A DNA stretch of 64,000 nt from Planctomycetota bacterium (lineage in GTDB: Bacteria > Planctomycetota > UBA1135 > UBA2386), in contig JADJWQ010000006.1 of NCBI GenBank assembly GCA_016716265.1, positions 1,302,001 through 1,366,000 of the forward strand. The letters run 5' to 3'. The notes under the pieces were generated by a model that saw only the letters and a list, made by a program, of their open reading frames with translations, was not told the DNA's origin and did no database searches. Of the stretch, positions 54,761 through 61,984 are shown piece by piece. A program made the translations under genes and the position numbers. Numbering within the stretch: position 1 is the stretch's first letter; every line of letters starts with the position of its first letter.

Positions 54761-55792
54761 ATGCCCAGAGCCCCTCTCAACCTCCTGTCATTGGCGTTGC
54801 TGACCGGCTGCGCCTCGATGTCCACGACCGCCGACACCACCCTGTGGCACGTCAAGGCGGTCCGCGCCGACGGCAGCTTCGTCGACGTCAAGGCGATCGA
54901 CGTCGACGGCACGATCCTCGACGTCAAGGCGATCGAGACGCCGGGCAACCTGCACCTTCTGGACGTGAAGGCGCTGCGCGGCGACGAGATCCTCGACGTC
55001 AAGTTGCTGCCCGGCGACGACGGCCGCAGCCCGCTGCGCGCGATCACCCCCGCCGGCGCGACGCTCGCGGTCGTGGCCCTGCCGCGCGACGGTGGTCGCC
55101 TACCCGTCGCCGGCGTGCGGCGCGACGGCAGCGTCTACCAGATCCGAGCGATCGACGCGGGCGGGACGCTGCTGGGAATCAAGGCGATCTCCCCCGACGG
55201 CCACCTCCTCGACGTCGAGGGCCTCGCGTTCGACGGCGCCGCGATGGCGGGCGCGGTGCACGGCGTGGCGTTCCAGGCTCACGTGAAGGCCATTCCGCAG
55301 GAGTCCGGCAGTGCCGACACCGAGCGGCGCTGGACCGTTCGCGCGATCGACCCCGCCGGCGCGAGCGTGCCGGTGCGCGCGCTGGCGGGCGACGGCACGA
55401 CGTTCGACCTGCACGCATTCGAGGTGCCCGGCGACCGCCACGTGATGGACGTCAAGGCGCTGCGCGATGGTGACCGCATCGCCGTCAAGGTCGGCACCGG
55501 TGCGGACGGTGCGGTGGTGGCGATCACGTCCTCTGGCGACGTGCTGCCGGTGGTCGCGACGCTGCCCGGCGGGACCGACCTGCCGGTGCGCGCGGTGCGC
55601 CGCCACGGCAACATCTTCGACGTCAAGGCCATCGGCCCCGACGGTGCGTTCTGGGGCGTCAAGGCGGTGTCGCCCGAGGGCTTCCTGCACGACGTCAAGG
55701 GGTTGAAGCTCCGCGCGACGGACGTCGAGGGAGACGTCGCCGGCGTGCCGTTCGAGGCGCACGTGAAGAGCCTGCCGCAGGTGCTGCGCTGA
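54761..55792 (+). CDS. Lipoprotein built of DVKA repeats
   Basis: A 343-residue protein with a clear lipobox LLTGC (Cys17). The rest is a chain of about 18-20-residue beta repeats with the core DVKAIDxDG: for example SFVDVKAIDVDGTILDVKAI, HLLDVKALRGDEILDVKLL, SVYQIRAIDAGGTLLGIKAI, and NIFDVKAIGPDGAFWGVKAV. The chain falls into two halves. Each ends in the same closing segment (GVAFQAHVKAIPQES at the middle, GVPFEAHVKSLPQVLR at the end), so the protein arose by duplication of a unit of about 160 residues. Similar DVKA-repeat lipoproteins occur in Planctomycetes as uncharacterised families. No function is known. Confidence 0.85.
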   Translation: MPRAPLNLLSLALLTGCASMSTTADTTLWHVKAVRADGSFVDVKAIDVDGTILDVKAIETPGNLHLLDVKALRGDEILDVKLLPGDDGRSPLRAITPAGATLAVVALPRDGGRLPVAGVRRDGSVYQIRAIDAGGTLLGIKAISPDGHLLDVEGLAFDGAAMAGAVHGVAFQAHVKAIPQESGSADTERRWTVRAIDPAGASVPVRALAGDGTTFDLHAFEVPGDRHVMDVKALRDGDRIAVKVGTGADGAVVAITSSGDVLPVVATLPGGTDLPVRAVRRHGNIFDVKAIGPDGAFWGVKAVSPEGFLHDVKGLKLRATDVEGDVAGVPFEAHVKSLPQVLR

Positions 55793-55891
55793 CTCGTCGC
55801 CGGGATCGCGCACCGGCCGGGCCGCGGTCGCGGTGACGACTTGGAGCCCGAGCGCGCGATCCCTGCCCCGCGCAGCTGGCACGGGCGACCG

Positions 55892-58336
55892 TCAGCGATC
55901 GCGCGACTCGATGTGTACGAGGGCCGGGCGCTCCTCGCTGGCGCGGATCGCGGTGATCGTGTCGCGGACCGCCGCGGCCTTCTGGCGGCTGAGGTGCTTC
56001 GGGAAGTCCTGCTCGTCGTTCTCGAAGTAGTCGGCGATGCGCTCGAGCTCGGGGATGCAACGCTGAGCGTGAGCGCCGTACGAGCGGAGCAGCTCCAGCA
56101 CCTCGGGAGTCCGGTGCTCGCTGGCGTGCTGCTTCTGGTGGCGAACGTAGAAGACGCACGCGTCGATCCCTTCCTCGACGTGGTGTCGCGCCATGACTCT
56201 CAGTCCCGCGACACGCACGTCGTCGGCGAACATGATCCCGCTCGGCGCGGACTCCATCGTGGCCCGGAGGATGGCGGGCAGCAGCGGCCGAACGTCCTCG
56301 AACGACAGGCTGTCGTAGATGGCGCCGACCGCACCCCGAGCGCGGCCGTCCTCGTTGCATAGTCCGGCGCGGACCGCCGCGTACAGCGCCTCCCGGTCGA
56401 CGCGGTCGAGCGAGCGGCGCAACATGCCGTCGCGGCGATCGAACAGGGTGAAGCAGAGATAGCGCTGCTCCATTCCGCGCGGGTCGGCGCCGCCGGGCGC
56501 GCGCGTGAGCGTCTCGAGCAGCGTCGGCACGGCCCCCATCGCCGGCTCCCCGATCCGGCCCAGGGCCTCCGCGGCCTTCACGCGCAGCCACAGGTCCGGG
56601 TGTCGGAGACTCTCCTCGAGCGCCGGCACCGCGGGCGCCGCGGCGGCGCGCAGCCGCGCGAGTGCCGCGCAGGCGCCGTAGCGAGCGTCGAGACTCGGCG
56701 ACGCGAGCATCTCGACGAGATCGGGGACGATCGCGCCCCGCGTGCGGGTCAGGGCCATCGCGGCGCGCTCGCGGACGACCGGTGACCAGCTGCCGAGCCG
56801 ACGCAGGAGCTCGGCATCGTCGAGCCCGGAGTAGAAGCTCGTGCGATCGGCGTTGTCCCAACCGCGACCGTCGGCGATCAGCGACGCCGCGCCGGCGGCG
56901 TCGAGCTCGGGCGCGCCGGTGGAGCGCGCCGACCGCCCCGGGAGCGGCCTGCCAGTCAACACGATCTTCCGGAGCGGCATCGCATAGGCGATCAGGTAGG
57001 CGCCGGTCGCGTCCCAGTCGAAGTAGGTGTCGCGCCGTGCCTCGGGCGCCCCCTGGTGACGGAACGTGCCGTCCCACTGCCGCGCGAGGTCGAAGTACCA
57101 CGCGCCGAACTCCTCCATCCAGGCACCGGTGGCGAAGCGACCGGATCGCGACACGCCGGGGAGCGCCCACAGCAGGTTGAAGAAGTTCCCGGTGTGGCCG
57201 GTGTCCCGCTCCGCGCCGTGCGATGCCACGCTGAGCCGGGAGAAGAACGAGGCACCCTCGCGATCCCCGACCAGGTCGAACAGGACCGCGCCCATTCCAC
57301 ACTTGCCGTTGTCCTCGTGGGTCTCGATCCACGGGTCGTGGTCACCGTAGGGGATCGCGCCCTTGCCGATGTAGAAGCGCAGCAGCGCGAGGCTGCGCTC
57401 GATGGCGCGGTCGATCGCGGGATCGTGCACGCCCGCGGCCCGCGCCATGACGAGCGCGATGGTCAGCGGCACGCCGGGGGAGTTCATCATCCCGTAGCCC
57501 CCGAGGCGACCGTCCGGTCGCGCGAAGCCGTGGCCCCACGACCCGACCCGGCTCTGCCCGTTCGCCGCCTCCAGAGCGATACGTCGAAGTCCGGGGAGCA
57601 CGGACTCGTCGCCGGTCGCGATCAGGTACTCGGCGAGCAGGATGCCGACGTAGCCGTAGTACCAGGTCTGGAAGCTGTCGGCCGAGAACTGCGCGGCCCA
57701 CTGGGCCTCCCTGCGCACCAGCGGGAGGTACGTCCGATCGCCACTCGCGAGCAGCGCGAGCGCGTTGAGCGACCGCGGGATCGCATCCGGCCGGTAGCCG
57801 GGCTCCTCCATCCGACGCGCGAGCGCGGCACAGCCTCGCCCCAGGATGCGCCGCGATTTCGGGCAGTCGTAGGGCGCCGTCGAGGCGTACGAGCCGAGCA
57901 CCGGTAGCTCGACGACGACGGCAGCCGTCTCCCCCGCCCGCCAGCGCAGCAGCGCGAGCTGTCCCCGACCGGCCTCCGATTCGGCAGCCGTCAGCGCTCG
58001 CCCGAGCTCCGTGCGCGGATCGTGGGAGAACGGCGTGCCGTCGACGCCGAGGATCACGTCGCCGACCGCGAGGATCGAGTCGGCGGGAGAATCCCGCTCG
58101 ACGCTCGTCACGAGGATCTGGCGTGCACGGGTGGTCACCAGCCGGTCGCTGTACATCCACCCACGTGCGCCGGTCGCGCCGAGCGTCCAGTCGTGGTCGG
58201 CACCGGCGGGGATCTCCCCGCCGTGCGTGAAGTCGGGGACGTCCTGGGGAGCGACCGCGTGCAGCGGCGACGCCAACAGGAGCAGGATCGTCGACGCGGT
58301 AGCCGCGACGCGCAGGAGCGAGCTTCGCGAGGTCAT
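55892..58336 (-). CDS. Secreted PDZ- and HEAT-repeat protein (DUF6288-like)
   Basis: An 814-residue exported protein with signal peptide (SLLRVAATASTILLLLASPL). A PDZ domain occupies about residues 55-145 (ILVTSVERDSPADSILAVGD, then VILGVDGTPFSHDP). The large middle part is an alpha-toroid-like domain (YYGYVGILLAEYLIATGDES, GSWGHGFARPDGRLGGYGMM, GHTGNFFNLLWALPGVSRSG) as in the DUF6288 group. From about 560 there are HEAT repeats (VVRERAAMALTRTRGAIVPD, LRVKAAEALGRIGEPAMGAV). No catalytic motif is visible. The start is set at the ATG of the signal peptide; the upstream frame is noise. It is a likely periplasmic or surface scaffold. Confidence 0.82.
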   Translation of the reverse strand: MTSRSSLLRVAATASTILLLLASPLHAVAPQDVPDFTHGGEIPAGADHDWTLGATGARGWMYSDRLVTTRARQILVTSVERDSPADSILAVGDVILGVDGTPFSHDPRTELGRALTAAESEAGRGQLALLRWRAGETAAVVVELPVLGSYASTAPYDCPKSRRILGRGCAALARRMEEPGYRPDAIPRSLNALALLASGDRTYLPLVRREAQWAAQFSADSFQTWYYGYVGILLAEYLIATGDESVLPGLRRIALEAANGQSRVGSWGHGFARPDGRLGGYGMMNSPGVPLTIALVMARAAGVHDPAIDRAIERSLALLRFYIGKGAIPYGDHDPWIETHEDNGKCGMGAVLFDLVGDREGASFFSRLSVASHGAERDTGHTGNFFNLLWALPGVSRSGRFATGAWMEEFGAWYFDLARQWDGTFRHQGAPEARRDTYFDWDATGAYLIAYAMPLRKIVLTGRPLPGRSARSTGAPELDAAGAASLIADGRGWDNADRTSFYSGLDDAELLRRLGSWSPVVRERAAMALTRTRGAIVPDLVEMLASPSLDARYGACAALARLRAAAAPAVPALEESLRHPDLWLRVKAAEALGRIGEPAMGAVPTLLETLTRAPGGADPRGMEQRYLCFTLFDRRDGMLRRSLDRVDREALYAAVRAGLCNEDGRARGAVGAIYDSLSFEDVRPLLPAILRATMESAPSGIMFADDVRVAGLRVMARHHVEEGIDACVFYVRHQKQHASEHRTPEVLELLRSYGAHAQRCIPELERIADYFENDEQDFPKHLSRQKAAAVRDTITAIRASEERPALVHIESRDR

Positions 58337-58502
58337 CGGCAGCCAAGCGTAGCCCCGATGATTCACGAGATCCCTGCTGCGGCCAGGCAAGTCGGCGGCC
58401 GGCGTCGTGACGGTGCGGTCGACGAGCACCCCGCTCGCCGTCCACGACCAGCGACTGGCCCACGGGCACAACGGCGATCCGGGACGGCTACCGCGGGCTG
58501 GC

Positions 58503-59012
58503 TCACGTGAGCATCTCGGCCCGAGCATCCGGCCGGGTGGTGGACCGCGACAGGACGCGGCGGATGGTCGCGGCCGCGACCGGGATCGCTGCCTGCACGG
58601 CTGGCGTGCAGCGCTCCGAGAACGTGCTCACGTCGCTCGCCTCGACAGCGACCAGCACGATGTCGTCGTCGAGCGGCAGTCGCGCACCGACGCGACGACC
58701 GAGCGCGAGCGCCGCCTCGAGCGTCGCGTCGTGCGCCGAATTGCAGTGCCGCGTCGGCAACTCGCCGGGGTGGAGCACGCGCACCGTGCCGGGTTCGGCC
58801 GCGGACACGATCGCGTCGACGATCACGACCCGGTCGAAGCCGACCATCTCCTCCATGAGCTCGATCCCGCCACGGCAGCACGTGCAGACCGCGACGTTCG
58901 GGAGCCCGGCGAGCTCGCGCGCGATGACTTCGACCACACGCCAGCCGACGGCGTCGTCGCCGAGGATCGGATTGCCGAGCCCCAGCACCAGCGTGTTCGC
59001 GGGCTCGTTCAC
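58503..59012 (-). CDS. [NiFe] hydrogenase maturation protease
   Basis: A 169-residue protein of the HyaD/HybD/FrcD family, an endopeptidase that trims the C-terminus of the hydrogenase large subunit after nickel insertion. It opens with the family motif LVLGLGNPILGDDAVGWRVV, which holds the nickel-sensing Glu/Asp position (here Asp in GDDAVG), and continues VVIVDAIVSAAEPGTVRVLH with the second Asp. The histidine ligand is probably in NSAHDATLEAALALG. The start is GTG, whose GTGA overlaps the stop of the large-subunit gene. It is the last gene of the operon. Confidence 0.9.
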   Translation of the reverse strand: MNEPANTLVLGLGNPILGDDAVGWRVVEVIARELAGLPNVAVCTCCRGGIELMEEMVGFDRVVIVDAIVSAAEPGTVRVLHPGELPTRHCNSAHDATLEAALALGRRVGARLPLDDDIVLVAVEASDVSTFSERCTPAVQAAIPVAAATIRRVLSRSTTRPDARAEMLT

Positions 59013-60472
59013 TGGCGTGAGAGGGTCGACAGGATCGCTCCGTCCGGGCTCCGCAGGTTCACGACGAGCGGCATCCGCCCCGGCAGCGAGTGTGTCGCGC
59101 AGGCGAAGCACGGGTCGTACGCGCGGAACGCCATCTCGACCATGTTGAGCAGCGGCTCGGTGACCGGTCTGCCCTTCTCGATCACCGCCTGAGCGGCCTT
59201 CTTGATCGACAGGTTGATCGGCGCGTTGTTGTTCGTCGTTCCGACGATCAGATTCACGTGCGTGAGGATCCCGCGTTCGTCCGTCCGGTAGTGGTGCGTC
59301 AGCGTGCCGCGCGGCGCCTCGACGGATCCCACCCCCTCGCGAGGCGTGGCGGTCGGCAATTTCCGCCAATCCTTGCCGGTGATCTCCGGATCGCGGGCCA
59401 GCTCTACCCAGCGCTCCGCCGCGTAGAGCAGCTCGACGAGCCGCGCCCAATGCGTGGCGAGCGTCGAATGTACCGGTCGTCCGCCGAGCGTCTCGTACAG
59501 GCGCTCGTACTCGACCTGCGCGCGCGGTGTCGCCATGCCGGCGGACGCGTTGAGCCGGGACAGTGGGGTCGCCTTGTAGACACCCGATTCCGCGCCGTCG
59601 ACGAAACCGCGCCAGCCGACCGCGCGCAGATAGGGGAACTTCAGGTACGACCACGACTCGACGTGCTCCGCGATGTGGTCCCGGTAGTCAGCCGGTTCGT
59701 ACTTGCACAGCTGCTTTCCCGACGGCCCCACGACGCGGATCTGCCCGTCGTAGAAGTTCACCTTGTCGTGCGCATCCACCGTGCCCATGTCGTAGGTGCG
59801 GTGGGTGTAGCCCTCGCTCTTCACCAGCTCGACGTAGCGCTCGTTGCCGAGAACGATGTCGTCGAACAGCCCGAGCGAGAACCTCGCGAACTCGATCGCC
59901 TCCTCGCCACGCAGCTCGATCTCCTGCCTCAGCTTCTCGTCGATGCCCTTGCTGACACCCCCGGGAAGCCCCCAGTTGGGGTGGACGCGTCGCCCGCCGA
60001 TCGCCTGGATCAGCCCGTGACCTACCTTGCGCATGTTCAGGACGCGGCCGGCGACCTCCATGCCGACCTTCTCGATCACACCGAGGATGTTGCGCTTCGC
60101 CGGCGGGGCGTCCGGCCCCATCACGAAGTCCGGACCGCCGAGTGCGTAGAAGTGCGTGGTGTGGTCGGTGACGAAGAAGATGCTGTAGAACAGCTCACGG
60201 AGCTTCTTCGCCGTCGGCGGGGGGTCGACCCCGAACAGCGCGTCCAGCGCCTTGGTCGCCGCCATGTGGTGCGCCTCGGGACAGACCCCGCAGATACGCG
60301 ACGTCAGATTGGGCATGTCCTCGGCCGGTCTGCCGACGCAGAAACTCTCGAATCCGCGCAGCTCCGGGACCTGCAGGTAGGCGTTCTGCACGCTGCCGGC
60401 ATCGTCGAGGAAGATGTCGATGGTGGCATGCCCCTCGAGACGCGTGACGGGATCGATCGTGATCGTGCCCAT
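59009..60472 (-). CDS. mvhA: [NiFe] hydrogenase large subunit, group 3c (MvhA-like)
   Basis: A 487-residue catalytic subunit. It opens MGTITIDPVTRLEGHATIDI. The L1 nickel motif is RICGVCPEAHH with Cys61 and Cys64; the L2 motif is DPCFACATH with Cys455 and Cys458. After His461 a tail of 26 residues (SLPGRMPLVVNL, then RSPDGAILSTLSRQ) is expected to be removed by the protease encoded next. The short form, EPxARxEGH-type start and L2 sequence fit the F420-non-reducing, Hdr-linked group 3c rather than the membrane-bound uptake enzymes. It takes up or releases H2 at a NiFe centre in the cytoplasm. The start lies one base after the small-subunit stop. Confidence 0.93.
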   Translation of the reverse strand: MGTITIDPVTRLEGHATIDIFLDDAGSVQNAYLQVPELRGFESFCVGRPAEDMPNLTSRICGVCPEAHHMAATKALDALFGVDPPPTAKKLRELFYSIFFVTDHTTHFYALGGPDFVMGPDAPPAKRNILGVIEKVGMEVAGRVLNMRKVGHGLIQAIGGRRVHPNWGLPGGVSKGIDEKLRQEIELRGEEAIEFARFSLGLFDDIVLGNERYVELVKSEGYTHRTYDMGTVDAHDKVNFYDGQIRVVGPSGKQLCKYEPADYRDHIAEHVESWSYLKFPYLRAVGWRGFVDGAESGVYKATPLSRLNASAGMATPRAQVEYERLYETLGGRPVHSTLATHWARLVELLYAAERWVELARDPEITGKDWRKLPTATPREGVGSVEAPRGTLTHHYRTDERGILTHVNLIVGTTNNNAPINLSIKKAAQAVIEKGRPVTEPLLNMVEMAFRAYDPCFACATHSLPGRMPLVVNLRSPDGAILSTLSRQ

Positions 60473-60473
60473 G

Positions 60474-61487
60474 TCAGTCCTCCCCACGTGTCGCAGCACC
60501 CGCCGCAGCACCCGCCGCGACGGGTCGGCGACTCCGTCGCAGGAAGCTGTTCGCCAGGCTGAAGCGGTAGAACGTGCCCACCGGATCCGGAATGCCGGTC
60601 GCGATGATCCGCTGCACCTCCCGCGGGTCGTTGGAGTCGATGATGGAAGCGAGCGCCGTCATCATCCGGGCGCCGAAGTCCTGCACGCCGTCGTTCGCTC
60701 CGTAGCAGCCGATGCACGGTGAATTCACGCTCGGGCACCGCGCTCCGCAACCCGCGCGTGTCGCGATACCGCAGCACACGAGCCCCTGCTCCAAGAGGCA
60801 GGTCTCCGCGTCCGGGATGACCTGCCAGGTGCGCTTGAACTCCTTGACCTTCTTCTCGTGTCGCGTGCGAGGACACTCTTCGCAGACGGTCGTCCGCGCA
60901 CCGATCACCGAGCCTGCAGGTGGCAGGTCCCCCGCGAGAATCGCGCTCAACGCGTCCCAGATGCGATCCGCTTCGGGAGGACATCCGGGCAGGAAGTAGT
61001 CGACGTCCACCGTCTGGGCGAGCGTGCGCAGCGTGTCGTAGAACGCCGGCAGGTGCAGCTCCCCCTCCGCGACGGTGGTCGTGGCGGTCGGGAGCGTGGA
61101 TTCTGGATTGTCGACGGACGGCGATTCGACGTAGTTCTGGCGGAAGATGGTGTCCCGATCGAGCAGATTGGCGAGGCCGGGAATGGAGCCATCCTGCGCG
61201 CAGGCCCCGAACGCGACCAGCACCTTCGCCTTCGCGCGCAGTAGCCGGGCCATGTACTCCTGCTCGCTCGTTCGGATCCCGCCATTGAACAGGCAGACCG
61301 CGATCGAGCCGTCCTCCATCGCCTCGATGTCCGCCACCTTGCCGTCCATCACGCAGGGCCAGAACACCACGTCGAAGGCCCCGGCTACCTCGAGGATCCT
61401 CTCGTCGATCGCCAGGACGGCGATCTCACAGCCACCGCACGACGCAGCCCAGTAGAGAGCCAGCTTCGGCTTGGTCTCGGCGTTCAC
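60474..61487 (-). CDS. mvhG: [NiFe] hydrogenase small subunit, group 3c (MvhG-like)
   Basis: A 337-residue electron-transfer subunit. It starts at GTG with a strong ribosome site (aggaggt) upstream, and its GTGA overlaps the stop of the preceding gene. Cysteines for the proximal cluster are in AASCGGCE, AFGACAQDG and LPGCPPEADR. More cysteines for further clusters lie in VCEECPRTRHEKK and in the stretch QGLVCCGIATRAGCGARCPS, NSPCIGCYG. There is no twin-arginine signal peptide, so the enzyme is cytoplasmic. It pairs with the large subunit and passes electrons to the MvhD-like protein. The C-terminal tail is Ala/Arg-rich and may be flexible. Confidence 0.92.
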   Translation of the reverse strand: MNAETKPKLALYWAASCGGCEIAVLAIDERILEVAGAFDVVFWPCVMDGKVADIEAMEDGSIAVCLFNGGIRTSEQEYMARLLRAKAKVLVAFGACAQDGSIPGLANLLDRDTIFRQNYVESPSVDNPESTLPTATTTVAEGELHLPAFYDTLRTLAQTVDVDYFLPGCPPEADRIWDALSAILAGDLPPAGSVIGARTTVCEECPRTRHEKKVKEFKRTWQVIPDAETCLLEQGLVCCGIATRAGCGARCPSVNSPCIGCYGANDGVQDFGARMMTALASIIDSNDPREVQRIIATGIPDPVGTFYRFSLANSFLRRSRRPVAAGAAAGAATRGED

Positions 61488-61984
61488 GTCGCCACCTCCT
61501 GAGCCGCCGAGGCGTGCTCCGACGCCACCCTTTCGATCGCCGCGAGGACCTCCGGTCGCTCCTGCCATCCGGCGGGCCACCGCAGCGGCCCGAGCGACCG
61601 GATGCGATCGACCATCTCGTCGATCGCCTTGGCCAGCCGGTGCCCTTCCGCGGCCGAGGCCCAGACGAGCCGGACGCGGCCCTCCTCGACCCCGAGCTGA
61701 CGTAGCGTGTGCTGCAGCATCGTCATCCGACGCATCGTCTTGTAGTTCTGCTCGAGGTAGTGGCACTCGCCCGGGTGACAGCCCGCGACCAGCACGCCGT
61801 CGGCGCCGAGCGAGAGGGCCTTCATGACGAACGCCGGATCCACTCGGCCGCTGCACATGACCCGGACGTAACGCACGTTCGGCGCGTACCTGGTGCGCGT
61901 GCTCCCGGCGAGGTCGGCCGCCCGGTAAGAGCACCAGTTGCAGAGGAAGCCGATGATCTTCGGCTGGAACTCGAGATCAGTCAT
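61484..61984 (-). CDS. mvhD: MvhD-like hydrogenase iron-sulfur subunit
   Basis: A 166-residue protein with one [2Fe-2S] domain. The cysteine set is in IIGFLCNWCSYRAADLAG, VRVMCSGRVDP and VAGCHPGECHYLEQN, which is the MvhD/FlpD pattern. It connects the hydrogenase small subunit to HdrA, so that electrons from H2 reach the bifurcating flavin. The ATG at 61984 is chosen because gggaggtg lies four bases upstream; a GTG two codons earlier is possible. It overlaps the end of hdrA by eight bases and the start of the small subunit gene by four. Confidence 0.9.
   Translation of the reverse strand: MTDLEFQPKIIGFLCNWCSYRAADLAGSTRTRYAPNVRYVRVMCSGRVDPAFVMKALSLGADGVLVAGCHPGECHYLEQNYKTMRRMTMLQHTLRQLGVEEGRVRLVWASAAEGHRLAKAIDEMVDRIRSLGPLRWPAGWQERPEVLAAIERVASEHASAAQEVAT

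Noticed and set aside
58363..58881. 172-codon minus-strand frame over the spacer before the maturation protease
   Set aside because: It overlaps the protease in another frame and is Arg-rich noise.
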